Assembly: GCF_000219625.1 (NCBI RefSeq)
Contig: NC_018211.1
Span: 1,426,001 to 1,490,000 of the forward strand
Source: Zymoseptoria tritici IPO323
Taxonomy: Eukaryota > Ascomycota > Dothideomycetes > Mycosphaerellales > Mycosphaerellaceae
Direction: 5' to 3'
DNA: 64,000 bases
How positions within the stretch are numbered: the stretch's first letter is position 1; each line of letters starts with the position of its first letter. The notes beneath the pieces are model-generated. The model worked only from the letters and a program-made list of their open reading frames with translations, was not told where the DNA came from and searched no databases. The position numbers and the translations under genes were made by a program. Of this stretch, positions 31,617 through 41,108 are shown piece by piece.

Positions 31617-31980
31617 ACTGAGGATGAGATATGATAAACGGCAGGGAATCCTTCGGAATGGTGAAAAGAGGATGACAGGCTGAGACTGATCTGGCGACGA
31701 GGTTGGAGGATTTTTCGGTTTCTGAATTCTCGAGCATCACTCCAACATTTCCGATAGAGCATCGAGCGTACTACGGAACCATGCACGATGGCCCTTATCC
31801 TAAATCTCGTCTTCGGCCCAGGTGTAGACATATCACCCTACATGCTACTTGGTTTGAGATCTTATTGGCGTTGACTGGTGAGTTACCTGGCGGTCACATT
31901 GGCTGCACAAGTACTCGTACAGGTGCCTTGATCGGACACTGAAATACGCGTACAATTAAGTTGTCTGGTCGTCTTGATAG
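31617..31980. other. Spacer before the minisatellite
   Basis: This is the 3' flank of the AAA ATPase gene. At about 31905-31930 it carries GGCTGCACAAGTACTCGTAC-type sequence resembling the dispersed repeat core. No gene is visible. Confidence 0.45.
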
Positions 31981-32160
31981 CCGTACATGTAACGGTACAT
32001 GTAACGATAGATGTCGCCGTACATGCCACCGTACGTGTCGCCGTACATGTCGCCGTACATGTCACCGTACATGTCGCTGTACATGCCACCGTACATGTCA
32101 CCGTACGTGCCCCCGTACATGCCGCCGTACATGCCACCGTACATGCCACCGTACATGTAA
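31981..32160. repeat. Minisatellite: 15 tandem copies of a 12-bp unit (CCGTACATGTCG-like)
   Basis: Exactly 180 bp made of fifteen 12-bp units with no insertions or deletions. The consensus is CCGTACATGYCR; the third unit (CGATAGATGTCG) is the most diverged. The first two units and the last end in GTAA rather than GTCG/GCCA. The unit contains the palindrome TACATG(T/C)A. Because 12 is divisible by 3, several frames stay open through it, but these are by-products of the repeat. Confidence 0.97.
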
Positions 32161-32245
32161 CTTAGCCGGACACCTTAGTAGCCAGTACAGGTAAGCTAGT
32201 ATCTCGGAGCAAATAGATGCACAGGTACCTTGCAAGCACACTGTC
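32161..32245. repeat. Degenerate copies of the dispersed repeat core flanking the minisatellite
   Basis: Directly after the array, CTTAGCCGG completes the repeat core. Then come AGCCAGTACAGGTAAGCTAG (about 32179-32198) and ATGCACAGGTACCTTGCAAG (about 32217-32236). These resemble the copies at 4270-4560. By-eye alignment. Confidence 0.55.
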
Positions 32246-32395
32246 AAACGTTGTTATCGTTTCAGGCATGCACAAATATCTCGATCAATGCTGTTCATTC
32301 GTTTCACTGTACACATCATTATGTATTGGAGCTGTTCCGGTCGTTCCTCTGCCGTTTCATCGATAAAACTTCCTCCTACCATGCTATTCCGCTGC

Positions 32396-34540
32396 CTACT
32401 TCTTTGGTGGTGGCTGTTCAAATGCCGGCTCAAGATTCTGCTGCCGACTCGACTGAGATTGCGACTCAAGTGTCCGTTGTCGTTTCAGACTTCCAGAAGC
32501 CTTGCCGAACATATCGGTCAAGGTAGCGCTGAGAGATCGTGTACGGCCTTCATTCGCCATATCGTTCTCAAAGTCGGCTTCCGTGCCACTCGCAATCGAG
32601 TGTCGCTTTCCAGAGCCGGATTTCGTTCTTGATAAAGTGGGCTTCATGGTACCTGGCTCGAGAGTAGGTCTTCGTTGCTGACCAACGTTTCTGGCCGACT
32701 TTCTGCGTTGAATTGCTCCAGATGGAGACCTCTCCAGCCCACGACGAAGTTCGTCAGCAACGATGGCGCTGAGCGACCCACTGAGAGGACTCGTCAAGGC
32801 GCTAGGAAACATCTTCACTAGCGAGGGTCGAGATTTGAGGCGAGGAGCATCGCCCCGGTCGGTGTGTTGACGGTTTGGCGACAGATGGGAGGGACTGTCG
32901 GCTGGAGGACCTGACGGTGTCCGGTTCAGGGGAGTCTTGGGTCGCAGAGAAGAGGAAGCAGTGGGCGACGGTGGCACGGGAGCAGAGGTGGTGGCGTGTA
33001 AAGGGGGTCGTTTTTGAGGGTCGGTCGAGTCTGCGTTTAGCTCTAAAGGAGCTGCCGAGTCTGTATGCACAGCGCTCGCTGCAGCAGGGGGGAGCTCGTG
33101 GACTTTGTCGAGAAGGGGTCCTACCCGCAGAGCAGGGGGCGTTGATGGGGTCGCGGTCAATATCGGGAGGGAGCTACCCTCTGTAGTGTGTGCCCGTTGC
33201 AGAGTCATAGCATCGTCGGGCAGTGCAAAGCTAATGGAGACCCGCCTCGATGGGTCGCTCCCGTTGCGCTCGCGGATCTCTGGCATCACGCGCTCTTCAC
33301 CAGCAACAGTCGTCTCGTCTTGGCCACCGCCGTCTTCTTCGTCGCTGTCCGAGTCCTTCTTCCGACCTGATGTGATGCACCAGACACCAAAGAAGGTCAG
33401 CGCGCAACCGCAGCCAAATTTGATGCCATCTTCAGGAGTCTGTCGCTCAAAGTCCCGGTACAGGATGGCGGATCCAATAATCACGGACAAGGTAAAGGCG
33501 ACGAACTGTGTCGGAATTACCATCGTAGCGTTGAACCTCTGCAGTGCTCGGTTGATATATTTGACCTGCATGACCGCAGTCAATACCAGCACTGCCACCA
33601 GCAGGTAGGTGATCGGGAATGTGACGACCCTCCAGATGCTGTATGTGAGCAGCGAAGATACGCCTTTCGTAGACAGAGCCGTATATCCCCCGAACAAGCC
33701 AACCAGTCCAACGTCGATCAGGATTGTCTTCTCTCCGAACTTATTGCTGGCCACCATCAAGATAACGATCAGAGTGCAGGTGACTCCAAGGTACGTCTCG
33801 AATTCCCACTGTGTTATCAGATCCCAAATAGCATTCGGAGTAAGCTTCGGATTCGAATCGGAGGCGCTCAGAACAACCACGACACAACCTCCAACGGCTA
33901 TGAGCACACCCAGACCATCTCGCCGGCGAAACTTCTCCCCCAGCAACAGTGGAGCGATCAGGCAATTCGAGATGAGCGCAACCACGCCCAGCGGCGAGAC
34001 GACCGAAGCCGGCGCAAAGCCATACGCCAGAAAGTTTCCAGTTTCACCAACGGTCATCAGAGTAATGCCCACCCACCATATGGGCGATTGCAGGTAGGAT
34101 TTCTCTTTCACCTCGGACTCCTTCTCATCCGTCGCTTCGCTGCTGCTTGAGGACGATGTTTTTCTTCTTGGTATCAATGGTTGTGCCTCATCACTCTCCG
34201 CTCGTGTATGAGACCCCAGCTCGGCCTTCACATTGCTCTTGGACCGATTGACATTTCCGTTCAAAACGTTTTCTCCTCCGTTTGTCCCATAAGTCGGCGT
34301 GACGCTCCTGCTCGCCGCCCGTGCCTTCTCGCGCGCCTCTTCCTGGTCCCGAGACAGCCTTATGTGGGCGTATCGCTGCGTGTTCAACGCGAACGATATC
34401 AGAATGTTCCCGATGATGGCCGACACGACTCCAATAAGACTAGACCATCCCTTTGGTAGCTCTCCCTTCTTGTCGCCGAGTAAGATTACTGCCGCATTCG
34501 TGAGGTTCGATGGCTCGTCCGGGGTTGTTGGTAAATACAT
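32396..34540 (-). CDS. NIPA-type (DUF803) multi-pass membrane protein, putative Mg2+ transporter
   Basis: Animal NIPA proteins transport Mg2+; fungal members are assumed to be similar. Single exon, 714 aa. The first helix is near residues 32-52 (WSSLIGVVSAIIGNILISFAL). A hydrophilic Ser-rich loop (about 60-145) follows. A set of eight or so helices then carries the family motifs WWVGITLMTVGETGNFLAYGFAPASVVSPLGVVALISN and APLLLGEKFRRRDGLG (broken here for length), and the MQVKYINRALQRFNATMVIPTQFV region. The last ~290 residues are a disordered Ser/Pro/Arg-rich cytoplasmic tail. It resembles the drug/metabolite transporter fold. The start ATG is at 34540. The gene is divergent from the secreted peptidase gene. 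Confidence 0.9.
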   Translation of the reverse strand: MYLPTTPDEPSNLTNAAVILLGDKKGELPKGWSSLIGVVSAIIGNILISFALNTQRYAHIRLSRDQEEAREKARAASRSVTPTYGTNGGENVLNGNVNRSKSNVKAELGSHTRAESDEAQPLIPRRKTSSSSSSEATDEKESEVKEKSYLQSPIWWVGITLMTVGETGNFLAYGFAPASVVSPLGVVALISNCLIAPLLLGEKFRRRDGLGVLIAVGGCVVVVLSASDSNPKLTPNAIWDLITQWEFETYLGVTCTLIVILMVASNKFGEKTILIDVGLVGLFGGYTALSTKGVSSLLTYSIWRVVTFPITYLLVAVLVLTAVMQVKYINRALQRFNATMVIPTQFVAFTLSVIIGSAILYRDFERQTPEDGIKFGCGCALTFFGVWCITSGRKKDSDSDEEDGGGQDETTVAGEERVMPEIRERNGSDPSRRVSISFALPDDAMTLQRAHTTEGSSLPILTATPSTPPALRVGPLLDKVHELPPAAASAVHTDSAAPLELNADSTDPQKRPPLHATTSAPVPPSPTASSSLRPKTPLNRTPSGPPADSPSHLSPNRQHTDRGDAPRLKSRPSLVKMFPSALTSPLSGSLSAIVADELRRGLERSPSGAIQRRKSARNVGQQRRPTLEPGTMKPTLSRTKSGSGKRHSIASGTEADFENDMANEGRTRSLSATLTDMFGKASGSLKRQRTLESQSQSSRQQNLEPAFEQPPPKK

Positions 34541-35518
34541 TGTGTAGGGATCTCGCCAGACGGCGTTTTGTCGCGACTACCACATCTTTTCCAGATACCA
34601 ATTATGGCCAACGAATCACGGGTTCGCTGAAGCCGTAGAGAATCGATCACGGTCGGTGTTGTGAGGAGCAGAGTCTAGATGTCGCCCAGAAAATGCGCAA
34701 TGACGCCCGCTCAAATCCTGGACAAGCTCGCGGCCGCCAGCGGAACCGTGCCACGTGAAAGCCTTCTTCATGGTTCAAGACAACCCTTCCATTTGCATTA
34801 TCCTTTCCAGGAACAACCACTCTTATAGTTCTCGACTTCACCCGGTCAAGCAGTGCTGACCTTCCAAGAGGATACACACAAATTCGTTGCCGGCCCGTTC
34901 GATTCGTGGGTCTCCTTCTCAGAACGGCCGCTTCCCGCACGACTTCGACACAGGGATGAGCTGGCAAGATGGCCACATCAGAAAGACTATACGCGTACCG
35001 CCCAATGGCTAGGTCGCGGATACATTGTACCAAAACCAGGACTTCTACTGTACATCTGCTACTCGCAGTTGTGACGTCTGCCGGCCACCCGACCAAGACG
35101 CACACCGACTCCCCTCGCGGCTATACTCACTCGAGACTATTGCACCCGACAATGGATACGACAGCACACAGCGACAACAGGCTCTATCCTTATCATCATG
35201 GACCCTCAAAACTCCTCTTTTTCCCGCCTGTCATCGTTGAAAAGCACACGAACAACCGTGTATCTTGTGGGGCATTCGCTCTTGGCTGACCGCAATAGGA
35301 AGCTGGATAAGTCAAGGTTCATCCTCTTCGAACTCCCAATTCATTTTGCATTGAACCTGCAATTTATGTCGTCATGGTCCCCTTGGCCTGCGTCGCTATG
35401 AAGGCAATGTCGGTGATCTCGAGCCAGAGCATGCGCCCACATAAGGGACAAGAGTACTTCTAAATTCTGATTTCCTTCTTCCCTTCACTGATTTCGCGAG
35501 AAGTGCCACGCTATCACA
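34541..35518. other. Divergent spacer, 1 kb
   Basis: It lies between the NIPA-type gene and the M28 peptidase gene, so it holds both promoters. Open frames here are short and low in support. The ~100 bp before 35519 are C/T-rich, as expected of a transcription start region. Confidence 0.4.
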
Positions 35519-37048
35519 ATGTTTCAGCATCTAGCCATTCTCGCGACACTAACACGCATACTGAATGCAGCCAGCATATACGACGGAGGATATGGCCAGT
35601 CCTGGATGGGATTTCCCGGTAGCATCTATGAATCCGATGGAATCTGGGGCGACACGAAGATTGCAAGCTGGCCGCCGACCCAGGACAGTCTCGACAATAG
35701 GATCAAGCCGCAGAAGGCCAATGCCGAACTGCAGCAAATACTCGCCGACGTCAGTGAGAACAAGGTCGACCATATCATTACGACTCTTGCGAACTTCGGA
35801 ACGCGGCACACACTATCAACGCAGAACTCTAGCACGCGAGGTATTGGTGCGGCACGAGATTGGATCTACGACGAGATGAACAAGTACGCGGAATATTCGG
35901 AAGGCCGAATGGGAGTGTACCTCAACAGCTACATCCAGCCAATCGACGGCGACAGAATCACTTTCCCTGTCAACATCTCCAATGTTGTGGCTGAAATCAA
36001 GGGCCACACGGATCCAAACCGCGTATATGTCGTGACCGGCCACTACGATTCTCGCGCGCTCGATATCTTGGACTACGAGATAGACGCACCCGGCGCAGAT
36101 GATGATGCGAGTGGGGTCGCGGTGGTCATGGAAATGGCTCGAGCGTGCGCGAAGCAAAGACCTGCTGCCACGATGATCTTTGCCGCTGTGGCCGGCGAAG
36201 AACAAGGCCTCTATGGATCCGCAAACCTCGCCAAAACTCTCAAAGCCCGCAATGTTACGGTTGGAGGCAACTGGAACAACGACATCGTCGGCACTGGTAA
36301 ATCTCAGCCTTTTGCGCCTATCAATGATTACACCATCCGACTATTCGGAGCTTCAGCTTTCCTACCCAACGCCTCGACTGCCGCCCAGCTACGTACTGTA
36401 GCGCAGATTGGTGGATGGAACGATTCGCCAGCACAGAATCTTGGTCGATATATCGCGGAAATCGCAGCAGGAGCAGCGAAGTATGTCGGCATGCAAGTTG
36501 CTCTCATCTACCGCGCGGACCGTTTCCTCCGAGGCGGCGACCATCAGTCTTTCTTGACCGAAGGGTTTCCTGCTGTCCGCTTCACAGAAGCTGTTGAAGA
36601 CTTCACGCACGAGCATCAGGACGTTCGCGTTCAAGACGGTGTACAGTATGGCGACCTCGTCGAATTCGTCGATATGGACTATGTTACGCGAGTGACCAAG
36701 GTCAACTTGGCCTCGATGTGGAGCGCAGCCAACGCACCGGCTGCGCCGCAGAACGTAACGATCTCGCGGAGGGTTGGCTTTCCTGCTGCTGCCCGGGATA
36801 CGCCGCTAGAGATTGTGAATAATCTGTCGCTGTTGCGATGGACTGCTAGCAACGACTCCATGGTGGCAGGGTATGAGCTGGTCTGGAGGACGAGTGGAGC
36901 TTTGCAGTGGACTCACAGTTTGAACGTGGGCAACGCTGCGAACGTTACGGTCGACTTGAACAAGGACAACTACCAGCTGGGCGTGAGGGCATATGGGAAA
37001 GACGGAGCGAAGAGCCCGGCAGTCTGGCCGGTGCCTTCGTTGACTTGA
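35519..37048 (+). CDS. Secreted or vacuolar M28 zinc aminopeptidase
   Basis: Single exon, 509 aa. The N-terminus looks like a signal peptide (hydrophobic residues 4-14, small residues about 17-19). The M28 di-zinc site is visible: GHYD (His175), the PGADDDASG block with the bridging Asp (about Asp195), and the GEEQGLYGS block with the catalytic and metal-binding glutamates. GGDHQSF supplies the later His. Several N-glycosylation sequons (NVS, NAS, NVT, NLS) fit secretion. The last ~90 residues look like a fibronectin-III-like beta domain (LRWTASNDSMVAGYELVWR). It resembles fungal leucyl-aminopeptidase-like M28 enzymes. Its substrate is not known. Confidence 0.9.
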   Translation: MFQHLAILATLTRILNAASIYDGGYGQSWMGFPGSIYESDGIWGDTKIASWPPTQDSLDNRIKPQKANAELQQILADVSENKVDHIITTLANFGTRHTLSTQNSSTRGIGAARDWIYDEMNKYAEYSEGRMGVYLNSYIQPIDGDRITFPVNISNVVAEIKGHTDPNRVYVVTGHYDSRALDILDYEIDAPGADDDASGVAVVMEMARACAKQRPAATMIFAAVAGEEQGLYGSANLAKTLKARNVTVGGNWNNDIVGTGKSQPFAPINDYTIRLFGASAFLPNASTAAQLRTVAQIGGWNDSPAQNLGRYIAEIAAGAAKYVGMQVALIYRADRFLRGGDHQSFLTEGFPAVRFTEAVEDFTHEHQDVRVQDGVQYGDLVEFVDMDYVTRVTKVNLASMWSAANAPAAPQNVTISRRVGFPAAARDTPLEIVNNLSLLRWTASNDSMVAGYELVWRTSGALQWTHSLNVGNAANVTVDLNKDNYQLGVRAYGKDGAKSPAVWPVPSLT

Positions 37049-37613
37049 GTGAAGAGAGAGGGTTGTGGTATGTTGATGCATGCCCGGACACAGCCAAAGC
37101 ACAACAGGTTGGGACGAACGAAAGGCAGATGCGCTGCTGTGTACTTGTCGTACGATAGGCTCGGTCGCTTGCGATGCAAAGTCTACACATCATGAGGATG
37201 GCACCACTGTCGACAGGGTTCCTCCTCCAGCCCTTGGCTTGGAAGATGCCAAACCAAGGCGACGTATACGCAAACAATCGGACACCTAGCAAGAAGATTT
37301 GGAAGGAAATGTCTTGGGAGAAGGGCAGTTCGAAGAAGGTCGAAGAGACTTGGCGTCGTCATGGCGTTGGCGCATCACCTCACCCAAGCTCTGCCACGTG
37401 AAAGTATCTTTTTGTCGAATCACACCTTTGCTTTTGTTGAGGTACGCCGAGGACCCAATGCTTGGCCCATTGTTACACCTCAATAGAGGGCTGAGAAAGT
37501 TCCGAGGGCGTCTATCGATAGCATGACGACGCGATATATACATTTATCGTTCGTTGCCCAGCGGTAAGGAAAGACTCTCTTACCATCTCACTCTCTCCTT
37601 CAAGCCATTCGCA
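37049..37613. other. Spacer with promoter of the NADPH oxidase gene
   Basis: A TATA-like GATATATACA lies near 37532-37541, about 75 bp before the oxidase ATG. Otherwise nothing recognisable. A 20-codon in-frame extension upstream of the chosen ATG has no ATG of its own. Confidence 0.45.
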
Positions 37614-39836
37614 ATGGCGGACCTCGCCCGCTCCAACACGATGGAGAGCCTCGAGCCAGTCATCGACGATGACTACGTTCCTTTGAGCGACGACGAGATC
37701 AACAAGTTCTTCGACGAGCTCGATCTCGACAAAGATGGCTCAGTCACATTCGAAGAAATGGAGCAAAAGCTACACGATGTCCACGAGGAGCTCGCACCCG
37801 AGCCACAGAAACACCACCTTCTCCATCCCGAGCGTCGCGATGCGGAGAAGGGCACGGGTCACAAAGGAGACGGACTGCACGCTTTCCTATGCCACATCAT
37901 GCCGGAATGCAGCACGCGACTCAATAGGGACGAGTTTGTCAAGCATGTCCGATCATGGGGAGTTCCGAGCCAGAAGGGAGCTCAAGATGCGCACAAGGAA
38001 GATGTGGAACAGGAGAAGAAGCTGCCCTTCCGGAGACGACTGAGAGCGTACTGGGCTGTACATGGTCCGAACATTCTCTTCATTGCCTTCGTCGTGGCCT
38101 GCATGATTGGCATTGGTCTGTGGCAGATGATCATCTACATTAAGAACCCTGGTGCGAGGGCAGCCTTGGGTTGGGGTGTGATTCTGGCCAAGGCAGCTGC
38201 TGGTGTGCTGTACCCGACATTGGTGTTCATGCTCTTGAGTATGAGCCGACATCTCTCGACGTTCCTGCGAAGAAGCTGGCTCGTCAGCAAGGTCATCAAC
38301 TGGGATCTGAGCCAGAGATTCCACATCATCATGAGCTGTTGCGGACTTTTCTTCGCGACACTGCATGCCATCGGCCACTTGACTGGTTCTTTTCTGTATG
38401 GCTCCCGACCAGCGCAACAGGATGATTTGGCAGCATACTTTGGCCCGGAAATCGTGCCGCGTTACTACATCGACTATGTACGCTCTCTGCCAGGATGGAG
38501 CGGACTGACCTCTCTCGGGCTATTCTGGGTTATCAGCTTGATGAGCATGCCGTACTTCCGCAAGAAGAACTACGAGATCTTCCAGTTGGCTCATTTGCTC
38601 ATGTTCCCTTTGATCGGTCTCCTCTGCGCCCACGGCACCGCTAAACTGCTCCAAGCACCAATGCTAGGATATTGGCTCGCTTTCCCTGCACTGCTGGTGA
38701 TCTTTGAGCGAAGCTGGCGATTCATTAGAGGCTTCATTCGACTGCCGGCGAAGATGAGAATCCTGGACGATGATACTGTGGTCATCAAGTGCAGACATCC
38801 GAAGGGGAAGGACTGGAAGTACTCTGCTGGTCAGTACATCTTGCTTCAGGTACCGAAGATCTCGCTCTTCCAATGGCATCCTTTCACCATATCGAGTTGC
38901 CGTGGACCCGAGTTGCAAGTCCACATCAAGATGGAAGGCGGCTGGACGAAGAAACTCCGCGACCTTCCCGAGGGCGAAGAAATCCATATCGGCATCGACG
39001 GACCATTCGGCGCTCCAGCGCAGAGATTCTACGACTACGACTACTCCATCATTGTTGGTGGTGGTATCGGCATCACTCCCTTTTCCGCCATCCTCACCGA
39101 TCTTGAAGAAAGCTACACGGACCAGACCGATCCATGGGACCGCCGCCGCTCAAGATCGATGTCCCGCCGTGGGTCTCGTGTCATTTCTCGTGCCTCCTCG
39201 CGAGCCATCTCCCGCCGATCCTCACAAGTCAGCACGCCTGTCGCTGAGAATCCGCCAATGGTCAACACCGACTCTACTACCAAGTTCGAAATCTCCAAAC
39301 CCAAGCACATTAGCAATCCCGACCGCCGTGTGGACTTCCACTGGTCCGTGCGAGAGAAGAACAATCTCCTCTGGTTTTCTGACCTCCTCAATCGTGCGAT
39401 CGTCAATGCCGAACCACTTGCGAAGCAGGGTAAACTCGACCTGAACATCAACACGCACATCACGGCCAAGAGGAAGAACCTGTCGACACACGTGTTCAGG
39501 TACATCCTCGATGGGTACCGCACGAAAGCCTCGCCGTACTCAGCTTTGACCGGATTAAAGTCGCGTTCGCATTTCGGACGCCCGGACTTTGAGAAGATTC
39601 TGGAGCAGCACTACGAGGATCTGGTGGCTGACGGAGTCAAGGAGAAGAAAGTGGGAGTCTTTGTAAGTTTGCCTTGGAACTACGCCGGAGACAGTTGTGC
39701 TGACCTTCGACTTTAGTATTGCGGCACTCCGATTGTTGGAGAGATCTTGTCCGATGCGTGTCATGAACTGACAGCGAGGGCGAGACACGAGGGTCTCAAG
39801 ATCCGGTATGATTTCTTGATGGAAGTCTTTGGGTAG
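37614..39836 (+). CDS. noxC: EF-hand NADPH oxidase (NoxC/Nox3-type)
   Basis: Membrane flavocytochrome that makes superoxide from NADPH and O2. Two exons: 37614-39662 and 39717-39836 (54-nt intron); 722 aa. A canonical EF-hand loop lies at residues 37-48 (DLDKDGSVTFEE), which marks the Ca2+-regulated NoxC branch rather than NoxA/NoxB. Six membrane helices follow. Heme-ligand histidines are at 237/251 and 327/340, with the family spacings of 13 and 12 residues. The FAD site is HPFTISS and the NADPH site starts at GGGIGITPF. Between that and the next nucleotide-binding block sits an Arg/Ser-repeat insert (about residues 510-545). The C-terminus, YCGTP to MEVFG, is in exon 2. NoxC is patchily distributed in ascomycetes. 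Confidence 0.93.
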
Positions 39837-40008
39837 ACGAGGCTACTTTCCATTGCGGTATTGATGGCCACTCCGGTCTTTGTGATTTTGTCAGCGTTCT
39901 TGAGAGCGTTGCATGGCGAGCAAATATCGCCGTAATTGATAGGTCTTAATTTCGAAGTACTCCTCCTTCGGAAACCAGGATACATATGCTCATTCCCATA
40001 TCAGATCA

Positions 40009-40814
40009 TCACTTCTTCCAAGCCGCCCTGAAAGTTTGACTCAACTTTGCACCCACCTCTTCATTCCTCAGCCTCTGCGACAAGAATCCCTTTAGGTCGT
40101 CCCAGAACTCCTCCGTTGCCAGAATCTCGTCAGCACCATCACCCTCCTTCTTCGGCGCAGCTTGCGATTCTGCTGCGACTGCCGCTTTCTCGCTATCCGG
40201 CGCCGAGGTCTTCTCATCGATATCCATAGGATCCGGTACGCTCGCCGTAGGAGGTGCAGGGACCTTCTCCGTCACGACAGGGCTCTGGTCGCGGGGTGTT
40301 CCCGCTGTACTTCCACCTGCTGCACCGCCTCCTCCCATGACCATTACACTCAACTCTACATCTTTCACGCTGTCTGTCACGCCGAGATCTTTCAACGTCT
40401 TGAGGTCCGCCGCTGGTTTCTTGTTAAGTAACAGCTTGACCTTCTCGGCTTGCAGACCGGTCTTTTGTGCGTACAGGGTCTTGATGTCGTAGATTGTGGA
40501 GGTGAGAGAGATATTCGTTAGGCTCAGACTGTCACTTGCTGGGCCACGCATGGGTTTGAGGGTGACTGTGAGGGAGGTCGTGGCGGCGGTTTGAGTGGCT
40601 GTTGGTCCAGTCTTACGCGGGAAAGGGTGAGTCGCACGAGGGAGGATGGACTATTTGTGCGTCAGTTGGCTCGGATGCTTGTACCAATGTGGGTGCTACG
40701 AACAGGACTCTGATTAGGATACTGCCTGGGATCGCTAATGTGGTCGGCGGGCAGTTTGATGGGTCGCTTGTCCAGAGTCGCGAGGAACTGTTTGGCGAAA
40801 GTAACTTCGGACAT
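40009..40814 (-). CDS. GET5: Get5/Mdy2-like ubiquitin-like protein of the GET pathway
   Basis: Get5 bridges Get4 and Sgt2 to load tail-anchored membrane proteins onto Get3. Two exons: 40814-40704 and 40650-40009 (53-nt intron, donor GTTCGT); 753 nt, 250 aa. The N-terminal helical segment (MSEVTFAKQFLATLDKRP) fits the Get4-binding region. A ubiquitin-like fold follows at about residues 60-130 (TVTLKPMRGPAS to VELSVMV). A low-complexity linker leads to the short C-terminal helical dimerisation domain (EEFWDDLKGFLSQRLRNEE). Head-to-head with CWC27, with a 294-bp spacer. Confidence 0.9.
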
Positions 40815-41108
40815 GTTGTATGGCTGGGTCGCTTGGAATCGACTGAACAAAGATGAGGGGTTCGAGGAATCCAGATTTGCGGTTGTAGTATATGAGTTGT
40901 TGTCCCTTGGATGTAAGTGAAGTCGAAGTGGGACAGCTCGAGGTGGTGTTTCCAGGTCCTTGTGACGTCGCTCAGCTCAGCGCATCGACGGGCAGCTTTC
41001 ACATGAAAATCTTAATCAATATTTGATATCTGCTTCGAGGTGCTCCTCCAACACGTTCGACCTCCACACTCATTCTGGCCTGCACCTTTGCGCCGGCGAC
41101 CATACAAC
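40815..41108. promoter_or_regulatory. Short divergent promoter (GET5 / CWC27)
   Basis: This 294-bp spacer lies between two divergent ATGs and must supply both promoters. No specific site is evident. Confidence 0.5.

Noticed and set aside
31883..32194. Open frames on both strands across the minisatellite (YGGM/YGDM-like or THRTC-like repeats)
   Set aside because: They arise because the repeat unit is 12 bp. There is no start context, conserved flank or splice support.
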